From NCBI RefSeq assembly GCF_017876775.1, contig NZ_JAGIOP010000001.1, positions 1,736,001 to 1,800,000 of the forward strand: a stretch of 64,000 nucleotides of DNA, given 5' to 3'. Under the pieces are notes generated by a model. It did no database searches. It was not told the DNA's origin and worked only from the letters and a program-made list of their open reading frames with translations. This document shows, piece by piece, positions 26,936-35,133 of the stretch; position 1 is the first letter of the stretch, and every line of letters starts with the position of its first letter. Position numbers and translations under genes: made by a program. Origin of the DNA: Mycolicibacterium lutetiense. GTDB taxonomy: Bacteria > Actinomycetota > Actinomycetes > Mycobacteriales > Mycobacteriaceae.

Positions 26936-28165
26936 TCAAGCGAACTGCTCGCGCTCGTTACCCTCGGCTGCCCGGCGTGGGATGTCCCCGCTGCCGGCGT
27001 ACGACAGAACGACCGAATCGGAGCGGCTGCGGTCACGTGCGCCAGCACCAGCGGCGCCGGCTCCTGGTGCCATCCCCGAACCCGGGGTTCCCACCGGGGC
27101 GCTGCCGATCACTTTCTCCTGGGCGACATTTGACACGCCGGACAGCACTGTATTCCGTGCACTGACACTGTCACTGGAGCCAGTAGGCTTGGCCATCAAC
27201 GGCGATCCCATGCCCCCCATTCCGGGGACTCCGCCGCCCCCGCCGGCGCCCATCGAGGCAGGGCTGATCCCGTTACTGCCCAGTGGAAGACCACCGCCAC
27301 CGGCCAACGTCGCAGGCGCGAAGGAACTTCCGGTCGATCCGCCGTTGAGCAGATCACCCATACCGGACAACGACCCGAACATCTGCATCGGTGCCGACAG
27401 CAGCTGCTGAAACGACTGCGGCAAGCTGGAGGCCATCTGCATCGGGCTCGACAGCACCGAACCGAACTGCCCCAGCATCGAGGTCATGTCCGAGGAGGTG
27501 CCGGCCGTGCTCGCTCCCGTATCGGTAACCGCCGAAGTGGCCTGCGTGGCCGCTTGTGAAGCTCCTTGTCCGGCGCTGCTCACCATATTGGTGGCCCCTT
27601 GCACCGCCTGAGCACCGTCGGCGACAGCGGACGCCGCATTGCTCAGCGGCGGCGGAGGCGGGATCGGCACCGGTAGCGTGGCCGCCGTGATCACCTCGCC
27701 GTAAGTGGTTCCAATCATGGTGTTCTGGGCGGTGTACGCGGCGTACTCCCCATTGAGCTCGCCGATCAGCGGTGTGTTCTGCCCGAAGAAGTTGGTCGAC
27801 TCGGCTGCCAGCTCCCGCACGCGATTGTTGATCGACTGCTCCGACGGGATCATCGATGTCCGCGACATTCCATAACTTTCGGCAACTACAGCATCGATCG
27901 CCGACTGTTTAAACGCGATCGCAGCCATGGACGCCAGCCAGGTCATAAAGGGCGGCGTCGCCGCTGATTGGATGGCCGAACGCATGCCTGAGATGGACGA
28001 CAGTGAGGCCATCATTTGTTCGCCAACAATGCCCAGTGTTGCCAAGGTGGTCGACGCCAAACCCATCCACGCGGCCGACGCGGCTGCCCACGTCGCCCCT
28101 GTAGAACCGGTTTCGAGCATCCCTGCGCTCAGCTCGGGCGGCAGGGACCAGGGTTGTGCCGTCAT
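26936..28165 (-). CDS. PPE family protein
   Basis: 409 residues from ATG 28165. The N-terminal ~175 residues are a PPE domain: SLPPELSAGMLETGSTG, TWAAASAAWMGLA, and NFFGQNTPLIGELNGEYAAY, the signature of PPE proteins that dimerise with PE and leave through ESX systems. The C-terminal half is Gly/Met/Ser/Pro-rich, with GGGGLPLG and GAGGGGGVPGMGG stretches. It lies three genes downstream of a PE gene. PPE proteins are essentially limited to mycobacteria, which anchors the taxonomic call. Confidence 0.88.
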   Translation of the reverse strand: MTAQPWSLPPELSAGMLETGSTGATWAAASAAWMGLASTTLATLGIVGEQMMASLSSISGMRSAIQSAATPPFMTWLASMAAIAFKQSAIDAVVAESYGMSRTSMIPSEQSINNRVRELAAESTNFFGQNTPLIGELNGEYAAYTAQNTMIGTTYGEVITAATLPVPIPPPPPLSNAASAVADGAQAVQGATNMVSSAGQGASQAATQATSAVTDTGASTAGTSSDMTSMLGQFGSVLSSPMQMASSLPQSFQQLLSAPMQMFGSLSGMGDLLNGGSTGSSFAPATLAGGGGLPLGSNGISPASMGAGGGGGVPGMGGMGSPLMAKPTGSSDSVSARNTVLSGVSNVAQEKVIGSAPVGTPGSGMAPGAGAAGAGARDRSRSDSVVLSYAGSGDIPRRAAEGNEREQFA

Positions 28166-28303
28166 TTGCGTCTGCCTCTCATGCAGTCGGGGTGTGCTGG
28201 CCAGGGTGCCACCGGGAAACAGTGTCCGACAACGCGGACACGGACCGCTGAGGCTGTCATGTCCCGCGCTGCCAACGGTTTTCGAAAGACCAGCGGCCGG
28301 TGG

Positions 28304-29074
28304 TCAGGAACCGGGGGCCGGAACTGGTGGGGGCTCCGGCGCGGGCGGCGCCGAAACCGTCAGCGATCCGGAAGCGCCGACCAATTTCGCCGCGGCCGGA
28401 TCGGAGCCCGCAACTGCCGACACGCGGGCCGGCGCGTCGGCGGGGGCACGCGTCACCGCCGCACTGCGGCCGCCGACAGTCAACGCTGATACCCCCGCCG
28501 CGTTGAAGTCGGCGACCAAGTTGCCGATACGCGCCGTCATCGTGTCCGACCCGGCCGTGGGGGTGTTCACTTCCACCCTGTCTGCGCCCAGTGCCGTGAT
28601 GGCCTCGGACAGCGGGAACGGGATGCGTCCGAGACGGTCACCGACTTCGATCCACCCGGGCTCTGCGGTGGGGACACCGACACTGGACCAAAACGCCGAA
28701 TCACCTCGCAGCAGCACACGTGTTCCGATCACCAACAGCTCGGCGGTCTGCGTACCTGAGCGGACTTTTCCGTAGGAGACGGCGTGTGAGGGATCGGCGG
28801 TTTCTTGAACCTCCAGCCGCGCGGTCGCCGTCGTCACCGTCGAGGCCAGTGTCACCGGCCCTGTCGACAGAGTCTGGCCGGCGTATCGCAACGCTGCGGC
28901 TTCGAGCACCGATGGGGTTCGGGTGGCTGGCACCGGTTCCGGCGGCGGGGTACGCAAAGCCAGCCAGACGGTCAGTGGGACCGCCACCGTTGCCCACACG
29001 AGCGCCAGCGTCAACACGACGCGGGTCGCACGGCTGCCCGCACTTGGCCGTGGCAGTTCCCACATCTCACGCAC
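28304..29074 (-). CDS. membrane-anchored LprG/LppX-like protein
   Basis: 256 residues from GTG 29074 behind GGAAGG. One transmembrane helix at ~18-40 (VVLTLALVWATVAVPLTVWL), then an extracytoplasmic beta-rich domain. TAELLVIGTRVLLRGDSAFWSSVG is the typical strand pair of the LppX/LprAFG lipoprotein fold, here held by a helix rather than a lipid. Located between PE and PPE; might act as a periplasmic assembly factor. Family placement is moderate. Confidence 0.55.
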   Translation of the reverse strand: MREMWELPRPSAGSRATRVVLTLALVWATVAVPLTVWLALRTPPPEPVPATRTPSVLEAAALRYAGQTLSTGPVTLASTVTTATARLEVQETADPSHAVSYGKVRSGTQTAELLVIGTRVLLRGDSAFWSSVGVPTAEPGWIEVGDRLGRIPFPLSEAITALGADRVEVNTPTAGSDTMTARIGNLVADFNAAGVSALTVGGRSAAVTRAPADAPARVSAVAGSDPAAAKLVGASGSLTVSAPPAPEPPPVPAPGS

Positions 29075-29188
29075 GTCGGCTCCTTCCGCTGGTGACCGCC
29101 CCTGCGGCGGCCACCGTGCGCGCACGGTAACCAGGGGCGGCTGTGCACTATGTCCCGCGGCGCGTCCGGAACCTCCTCCGAAAACTAG

Positions 29189-29279
29189 CGATGCCGCTGG
29201 TTTCTTACCGGAGAGGCAAAGAAACCAGCGGCATCGAGCCGGCCCGTCTCCGGCGAGGGGGAGGGGATTTTCCGGAGAC
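29189..29279 (-). terminator. double hairpin downstream of PE
   Basis: An 18-bp perfect inverted repeat (29189-29206 and 29219-29236; CGATGCCGCTGGTTTCTT) and a second 8-bp pair GTCTCCGG/CCGGAGAC (29246-29253, 29272-29279). On the minus strand, AGTTTT follows. It fits a terminator or RNA-processing site after the PE gene. Confidence 0.6.
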
Positions 29280-29287
29280 GGGTCAGA

Positions 29288-29593
29288 TCAAACAGCCATG
29301 GCGGCAAGTCCACCGGCGGCGTTGAGCGCCTCGAAAGTGCCGTTGACACTAGCGGTCTCGGCGGCACGCTCACCAAGCTGCTCGATGCCCAACCCGAGCA
29401 TCGCGATGAAATCGGCGGTCGTTACGGCCTGCTGAGTGACCGCCATTGCCGAGTCGGCGTCGTTTCCGGGCGGGGTGACCGCCGCAGCGGCGGCGGTCGC
29501 GGTCCCGGCTGCCGCCGTGAATCCGGTCGTCTCGGTGATCAGTCCGGACACCTGGCCGACAACGTCGGCGAAGCTGCTCACTCCAATGGTCAT
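29288..29593 (-). CDS. PE-like small ESX protein
   Basis: 101 residues from ATG 29593 behind GAGGAGAG. Two long Ala-rich amphipathic helices (FTAAAGTATAAAAAV, ADFIAMLGLGIEQLGERAAE) as in PE proteins, without a long C-terminal domain. It precedes the PPE gene by two genes and is its likely partner, though the canonical PE N-terminus is not exact. Confidence 0.65.
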   Translation of the reverse strand: MTIGVSSFADVVGQVSGLITETTGFTAAAGTATAAAAAVTPPGNDADSAMAVTQQAVTTADFIAMLGLGIEQLGERAAETASVNGTFEALNAAGGLAAMAV

Positions 29594-29791
29594 CGTTTTC
29601 TCTCCTCACGTTCGCGATCATCGGCCCTGGACGGAGCTGGCCGAGTTTTGCTCTAGCTGAAATCATTCCACGTCTTCACTCCAGCGACGGTCGATGTGCC
29701 GTGTCGCGGGCACTGTCGAAATGTCATGTCCTGCAGTGCGCCGGCAATCGGTAGCTCAACTGCGTACCTGGCCGCTGGGGCGACGTATGCG

Positions 29792-29974
29792 TCACGGGGG
29801 TGCTTTGTCGGCTAACCGGGGCTGCTGCAAGGACAACGGACGCGCCTCGTGGCTCGAGTAGAAGATCGCGCTCATCACCTTGGACGCGAGTTCGGCGCCA
29901 CTTCGTTCAGTCACCGTCCCCGACAGCCGCACCAGCGGTATCCCGCCGACAATCAACGGCTCAACCTGCGTCAC
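29792..29974 (-). CDS. 60-residue hypothetical protein
   Basis: GTG 29974 overlaps the stop of the 696-residue gene (GTGA). Starts MTQVEPLIVGGIPLVRLSGT, likely a small beta structure. Translationally coupled and so probably functions with that protein. Confidence 0.5.
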   Translation of the reverse strand: MTQVEPLIVGGIPLVRLSGTVTERSGAELASKVMSAIFYSSHEARPLSLQQPRLADKAPP

Positions 29975-32061
29975 TGCCCACCTCCGAAAGTCTCAGGGAC
30001 CCGCAGCGCGCTGCGCAGCGCGTAACGGGCATCGTCGATGTCTCCGGCGGTGCGGTCGGCCAGCGCCGCCGAAAGCAGGTAGCGGGCCCACATCCGGGGA
30101 TACCGGCCCGGACCCGCGCTGCCGGTCCATCGGGCTTGATTGACCAGACGTTCCAGATCCGCTGCTGCCTGCACGGGGCGACCCCACACCGTGGACAGAT
30201 AGGTCAGGGTGTCGTCGATGTCTTCAGGGTCGATCGCATCGAAACCCCAGCGGTCTTTGGAGCCGGCCGCGATGTTCACCGCGTCGATCTCCTGCTCCGA
30301 GAGCACCAGCACCCCGCTGCGGGCAGCTTCGGGGTCGGTGGCCACCACTGCGTCGAACGGGCCGACGACACCGATCGCCACCGCCTCCAGCAATGGCCGC
30401 CACGGCTGGTCACATCCCAGCCATCGGGCGGCGAATCCATCGGAGACCTTGGTAATCAACGGAATCAGGTGTGGTGCGGCCCGCATACCCGGCGCCAGAA
30501 ATCCGAGACCGTCACCGGTGACGAACACTGCCTCGGAGCTGTTCACCCCAACCGCCACCTGGATGACTCGACCCTCTCGGCGGTGCGCCCGGTAGATTCC
30601 CGCGACGATAGACGCTGCGACCAGGTCCATGTCCGTGGCATGGTCAAGGCCTTTGAGATCCGCTCCGAAATCGAAAAGCTCCCTAGGGGTTTCACGTTCC
30701 TTCGGCACATACGCGACGGAATCGGAGTCCTTACCGGGCTTGATCGCGGGACCACTGGTGGGACGTCCACCGGCTGCGCCGCCGGCAGCCCCTGGACCAC
30801 CCAGTCCGCCACCCATTGGCCCCATCATCGGACCCATCGCGGGTGCCATCGGCACGGCCGGGGACACCGATGAACCGGGCGCACCTGTGCCCGGACTCAG
30901 CGTGTTGGTACCTGCGCCCGCGTCACCCGAGGAGACATGGGTGGTTGGCGTCGACAACGAGCTGTCGCCGCTGACTGCCTCGCCCGAGGACAGAGTCGTG
31001 GTTGGCGCTGCCGGTGTCGGTGCCGCAGTGGTTGCCGGTTCCGATGGTGTATCGGCCCGGGTTTCCCCTGCGGGCACCTCGACTGGACTTTCCTCCTCTT
31101 TGGGGGAGGTTCCTGTGGGGGTGTAGCGCGCGTTCTCCCCGTCACGTGACCCGCTGAGTGGTCGGCCGAGTGGAGATCCCGCGGTGCTGTTGTTCTCGGA
31201 ACTTCCGGTCTTGTCTGCGCGCGGCCCCGATAGCGGGTTGCTGCTATCGGCAAGCCCTGAGGCTTTGGTGAGCCGTGACAGCGCATCGTCGCTGATCGGC
31301 ACGCCGTTGTTGCCGGGCAGCTTCTTCATCAGATCCTGGATCACCGACTGCCCGGCCTGGATGATTGGCTGGGCCTGCTGGCCCAGGTTCGGCATCCCGG
31401 ATCCCACCTTCGACACCTGACCGCCGACGTTCTGCAGCAGCGACGCCAAGGAGCCATCGGGCATTCCTGGCACCATCTGGCCGTTCTCAGGCATCGGAGC
31501 CATCGTCGAAGGAATGGTGGGTGTAGCTCCCTTCTGTACGCCGCTGACCAACTCCTCCTGAGTGCTGTTGTGATTGCCACCGATCTGGTCGGCCTGGTCC
31601 TTGGCCGCCTGCAGCAACTCGTTGTATTTCTGAGTGAACTCTGCCTGGTTCTTGGGCGAGTTGGGGCCACCTGACCCGGCGTAGGACGCGATCAACTCCT
31701 CCACGGCCGTCTCGAAAGTCGTGGCCACACCGTTGAGTTGGATCTTGGTGTTAAGGATGTCCTGTGCCATCACACTGGCACCGTTACCCATATTCAGCTG
31801 CGCCAGTGCCCGGTCGAACGCCGCCCGCTGGTCCTCAGTGAACCCGGAGAGCAGCTGATCAGGAGTGTTACCGGTGGCGTTGGCTTCGATCAGCGCGTAC
31901 ATCACCTCAGCGGTGTTGCCCGTGCCAACAGATGCGGCGGATTGCTCGAACAACTGCAACGCCGAAGCCACCGTCTGCGTCTCCGACGTGGTCGGGAAGT
32001 TGGTGCCGATGATCTCGGCGGAGTGCGGGGTGGGGACGGGGGGAATGTCGGTGGGGGACAC
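29971..32061 (-). CDS. ESX-locus DUF5631/DUF5632-like protein
   Basis: 696 residues. The N-terminal ~240 residues are helical (DQLLSGFTEDQRAAFDRALA, EELIASYAG). A long Pro/Ser/Thr and Gly/Met-rich linker follows, and the last ~220 residues form a folded domain (FDFGADLKGLDHATDMDLVA, VAVGVNSSEAVFVTGDGLGF, PDAVVATDPEAARSGVLVL-like strand). This order matches the large mycobacterial ESX-adjacent proteins of the Rv3899c/Rv3900c type (DUF5631/DUF5632). Role unknown; probably export or processing of the neighbouring substrates. Confidence 0.65.
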   Translation of the reverse strand: MSPTDIPPVPTPHSAEIIGTNFPTTSETQTVASALQLFEQSAASVGTGNTAEVMYALIEANATGNTPDQLLSGFTEDQRAAFDRALAQLNMGNGASVMAQDILNTKIQLNGVATTFETAVEELIASYAGSGGPNSPKNQAEFTQKYNELLQAAKDQADQIGGNHNSTQEELVSGVQKGATPTIPSTMAPMPENGQMVPGMPDGSLASLLQNVGGQVSKVGSGMPNLGQQAQPIIQAGQSVIQDLMKKLPGNNGVPISDDALSRLTKASGLADSSNPLSGPRADKTGSSENNSTAGSPLGRPLSGSRDGENARYTPTGTSPKEEESPVEVPAGETRADTPSEPATTAAPTPAAPTTTLSSGEAVSGDSSLSTPTTHVSSGDAGAGTNTLSPGTGAPGSSVSPAVPMAPAMGPMMGPMGGGLGGPGAAGGAAGGRPTSGPAIKPGKDSDSVAYVPKERETPRELFDFGADLKGLDHATDMDLVAASIVAGIYRAHRREGRVIQVAVGVNSSEAVFVTGDGLGFLAPGMRAAPHLIPLITKVSDGFAARWLGCDQPWRPLLEAVAIGVVGPFDAVVATDPEAARSGVLVLSEQEIDAVNIAAGSKDRWGFDAIDPEDIDDTLTYLSTVWGRPVQAAADLERLVNQARWTGSAGPGRYPRMWARYLLSAALADRTAGDIDDARYALRSALRVPETFGGGQ

Positions 32062-32171
32062 GGAGCGGTTCCGTCCTCTCTGTCAGGCCGCACCGCCGGA
32101 GATGGGGTGCGGGTGCGTGTCGTGTTGCCATATTGGGGGCTGGGGTCCACCGGCGGCGGGCCCGGCGCGGC

Positions 32172-33110
32172 CTACGAGTCGCTGACCACGCGCACGAATT
32201 GAGTAGCCCCGCGGCTTGCGGCGTCGCTGAACATGATGTTGGTCCCGGACTGTTGGGCTTCGACAACCTGGCCGTCACCGACGTAAATCATGACGTGGTG
32301 ATCTGGGTTGTCATCGAAGGCGAGATCACCGGGACGCGCGTCGGCGGCACTTACGAGCTGCCCAGCCGCGTACTGCTCGCCGGACACGCGGGGAATCTCC
32401 ACTCCGGATGCCTGGTATACGAGGTAACGCGCCAGCCCCGAGCAGTCGAACCCGATCTTGTCGTAGTCGCCCGCGGCGTCGGCCGCTCCGCCGTCGCTGA
32501 TGCCCTGGCTGGGCCCGTCGATGCTGCCTCCGCCCCATGCGTACGGAATACCTTCAGCGACAACCTGTTTAGCTAGCTCGATGATCCGCTGTTGGTACTC
32601 GGTGGAGCCAGGTGAAGTCGGCCCGCCCGCGCCGACTTTGCCCTTGGCGGTGAGAGAACCCGTGCCCATCGAGCCGTCGCCACCGAGCAACCTGGACAGT
32701 GCCTGCGCACCGTTCGGACTGGACAGGGGCGAATTGATCGATCCACCGGGACTGGAAGGCGGCACCTGCGGCATCTGCATCCCCGAACCCAGGTTGCCGG
32801 CACCGCCGAGCAGTGAACTCGCTCCGGCACCGAACGCGCTGAGCAAGGCAGCGGGGATCGCATTGACACCGTCGCCGCCCTTCTTGTCGATGCTTTTGAC
32901 GCCCTCGCCAAACTTGCTGGTCTTGTCCGAGCCCTCCTTGACCTTGTCGCGCGCTCGCTCACCGTCCTTGGTGGTGTCGTCGACTGCTGCTGTTAAGCCG
33001 GGATGTACGCCTGGGCTGGCGGCGGTACCGCCGGAGCTGGCCGGCAGATCCTGCGCGATCTTGCCGGGCTCGGTGATGATCAGCTCGTTGCTGCTGATTT
33101 CCCCTGCCAT
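32172..33110 (-). CDS. NlpC/P60 peptidoglycan endopeptidase with shared N-terminal module
   Basis: 312 residues. C-terminal C40 peptidase: GIPYAWGGGSIDGPSQG, nucleophile Cys in FDCSGLARYLVY, catalytic His in DHHVMIYVGDG, third polar residue region VVEAQQSG. It should cut peptide crosslinks or stems in peptidoglycan. The first ~85 residues match those of the SLT protein at 21608 (MAGEISS, GVHPGLTAAVDDTTKDGERA, then KVKEGSDKTSKF). No Sec signal, which suggests export via ESX. Starts 1 bp after the stop of the preceding small ESX-like gene, so it is translationally coupled to it. Confidence 0.85.
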   Translation of the reverse strand: MAGEISSNELIITEPGKIAQDLPASSGGTAASPGVHPGLTAAVDDTTKDGERARDKVKEGSDKTSKFGEGVKSIDKKGGDGVNAIPAALLSAFGAGASSLLGGAGNLGSGMQMPQVPPSSPGGSINSPLSSPNGAQALSRLLGGDGSMGTGSLTAKGKVGAGGPTSPGSTEYQQRIIELAKQVVAEGIPYAWGGGSIDGPSQGISDGGAADAAGDYDKIGFDCSGLARYLVYQASGVEIPRVSGEQYAAGQLVSAADARPGDLAFDDNPDHHVMIYVGDGQVVEAQQSGTNIMFSDAASRGATQFVRVVSDS

Positions 33111-33111
33111 G

Positions 33112-33450
33112 TCAGACCGCCCTCGCTGTCTCTGCCGCTGTCGTGTCGGTGCCAGTGATTCCCCGCAGAAGCGCCGCCAGGTCTGAGGTCACCGACCCGA
33201 TAGAGCCGCCACCGGCGTTTACCAGCTCATTTACTTTGGTGATGTCTGTGTGCAGCGATGAGGTGAATGGCTCAAGTGCCGGGGCGATTTCGTCCGAAGC
33301 GCCGGTGCCGGGCTTGGCGGCTGCCTCGGCCGCCTCGGTCACCGCGTCGGAGGCCTTCAACGCAGAGTCGAGCTGACCGCGCAGCGTTGTGAGCGTGTTC
33401 AGGGTCGCCTGGAACTGCTCGGGCGAGCTGATAGTGACGTCGTTTGCCAC
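33112..33450 (-). CDS. small ESX substrate-like helical protein
   Basis: 112 residues from GTG 33450 with AAAGGA upstream. Two long helices with Ala/Thr-rich heptads (FQATLNTLTTLRGQLDSALK, FTSSLHTDITKVNELVNAGG), the size and pattern of WXG100/EspC-type type VII substrates, although no exact WXG is seen. Immediately followed by the NlpC/P60 gene. Confidence 0.55.
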   Translation of the reverse strand: MANDVTISSPEQFQATLNTLTTLRGQLDSALKASDAVTEAAEAAAKPGTGASDEIAPALEPFTSSLHTDITKVNELVNAGGGSIGSVTSDLAALLRGITGTDTTAAETARAV

Positions 33451-33489
33451 AGTCTGTCCTTTCAGAGTCGTCTCGAAGTCGTTTCGGGT

Positions 33490-34080
33490 CTACTTCATCG
33501 AGAACGCGGGCGGTATCGACGGATCGGGTGTCAGCGGATTCGGCTTCGGCGTCGTTGCCGCGGCCGGGGCGGAGGAGTCGCCGTACGGTCCAGCGAAGAT
33601 CGAGGAACCCGGGGCCGCCGGCACCGTGCCGGGCGGTGCTGGAGGCGGTGTCACCGGAAGCAGCGGTGCACCGTTGGGAGTGCCCGTAGCCGGGGAATCA
33701 GCGGTACCGGCCTTCGGCGCGGGATTGGAACCGCCGGCGCCGGGAACTGCGGCAGCCGCTGTGACATCGATGTTGTGCGTCGTCTTGGCCCACGTCTGCA
33801 ACCCCGTCACCGCCGTACTCAGCGCGGCTGCCGAGGATTTCGCAGGCGCGCTCTCCTTGGTCAACGTGCTGGTGAGCGCGGAGACGAACGGCGACAAGGG
33901 AGCCGAAGCACTGGGAACCGCGCCCGCGGCCGGGCTGCCGCTTTTCGACGCCACGGTTGTCGCGACCGTCTCGGTTTCGGTTGCCACACTGGCCAACGCT
34001 TTTGCGACGGTGTCGAGTTTCTGCCACGCATCGCCGAACCTGTCACCGATGGTGACATCGTCCGCGCCATCCACGCTCAT
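33490..34080 (-). CDS. ESX substrate-like protein with Pro-rich tail
   Basis: 196 residues from ATG 34080. N-terminal ~105 residues form a helical hairpin (FGDAWQKLDTVAKALASVAT, ALSTAVTGLQTWAKTTHNID) like type VII targets, then a Pro/Ala/Gly-rich tail. Part of a three-gene run of similar small proteins. Confidence 0.55.
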   Translation of the reverse strand: MSVDGADDVTIGDRFGDAWQKLDTVAKALASVATETETVATTVASKSGSPAAGAVPSASAPLSPFVSALTSTLTKESAPAKSSAAALSTAVTGLQTWAKTTHNIDVTAAAAVPGAGGSNPAPKAGTADSPATGTPNGAPLLPVTPPPAPPGTVPAAPGSSIFAGPYGDSSAPAAATTPKPNPLTPDPSIPPAFSMK

Positions 34081-34109
34081 CCCTGTCCTCCTCAGTCCCC
34101 GGTGCCCAG

Positions 34110-34451
34110 TCAGGCCTTGCGGGCGTCGTCAGCAGCTTTCAGGTCGATGCCAACCATGGCGTAGCCCTTTGTCTTGGCGGTGTCTGCGCAGTTCTCGGCG
34201 CTGTCGCAGGTGGCGGTGATCGCGTCGTTCAACGCGGCTGCCCACGCCTTCAGCGAAGCGACCACGGGTGTGTACACGGGGGAGACCGCACCATCGGCGG
34301 TGAACGTCTTGGCATCAGATTCCGCCGCTGCCCCAACGGCGTCGAACGTCTCGACGAACCCGCGCAGCTCAGCTGCGATCCGCTTGATCTCCGCTGTGTC
34401 CCGATCCAATGCAGCCTTGTCGACTGCGATTGAGCCTTCATTGCCACCCAT
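34110..34451 (-). CDS. EspC-like small ESX protein
   Basis: 113 residues; ATG 34451 behind GAGAGGC. N-terminal IAVDKAALDRDTAEIKRIAA then SLKAWAAALNDAITATCDSA fits EspC-like (DUF2580-type) helical hairpins. It is the first gene of the minus-strand ESX-linked operon, which spans to 29792. Confidence 0.55.
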   Translation of the reverse strand: MGGNEGSIAVDKAALDRDTAEIKRIAAELRGFVETFDAVGAAAESDAKTFTADGAVSPVYTPVVASLKAWAAALNDAITATCDSAENCADTAKTKGYAMVGIDLKAADDARKA

Positions 34452-34697
34452 TGCGCGCCGCCTCTCGTTCGATGCCGTCACGGATACCATCAGTGTGTCG
34501 CAGCAAACGACATGGCACCTCGACCGGCATCCGCAGTGTAAGGCGATCGGGAACCCAAGGATCGCCGCGGCGCGGACTGGCCCCACCAGGCGACAGCCTC
34601 AGGAACGGGCTACGGCAGGCCCGCGCCGCTGGTGACGGGGTACGGCTCGGCCGCCTACCGTGCATTCCACGAGACCCTATGGACCAGGAGGACTACC

Positions 34698-34907
34698 TTG
34701 GACACCCCGTGCATCGTCCCGGTTCTGTTACCAGTTCACCGCGACCGAGCCTGGCGCGCCCGCTGCGGCGGCACATGGTCCTGGGACGAAAGCCGCGGCA
34801 TGTGGCTCGACGAGTCGAAAGGCGAGGCCGACCGGGACGCATGGCGAGGCCAGAAGTCCATGGAGAGCTTCAGTCGCCTCGTCGGCCCGTTCACCGAAGT
34901 CGACTGA
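34698..34907 (+). CDS. 69-residue hypothetical protein
   Basis: TTG at 34698 with a perfect AGGAGG six bases upstream, better than the longer frame from GTG 34632. Trp/Arg-rich (WRARCGGTWSWDESRGMWLD). Function unknown. Confidence 0.45.
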   Translation: MDTPCIVPVLLPVHRDRAWRARCGGTWSWDESRGMWLDESKGEADRDAWRGQKSMESFSRLVGPFTEVD

Positions 34908-34933
34908 GCCAGAGAAGAGCCCACCGGTAGTGC

Positions 34934-35035
34934 ATGGTGCAGAACCGAATCACCGGCGAGAAGGTGGAATTCGAAACCGACGACGCGGCCGATGCGATCG
35001 AGAGTCTGCGGTCTACCGCAGGTAACACCAGCTAG
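34934..35035 (+). CDS. 33-residue micro-protein
   Basis: ATG 34934 to TAG 35035: acidic peptide with NRITGEKVEFETDDAADAIE. Too short for a family. It follows in the same direction as the preceding gene and precedes the IS-interrupted micro-gene. Confidence 0.35.
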   Translation: MVQNRITGEKVEFETDDAADAIESLRSTAGNTS

Positions 35036-35133
35036 TTTGGGGGTGTCTACCCGTCATAGGTGTGGGGAGAGTGCGAAGGGAGCGAACTGATGGCGAAGAC
35101 GACTAAAGGGGCTCTTCGATCTTGACCGGGCAA

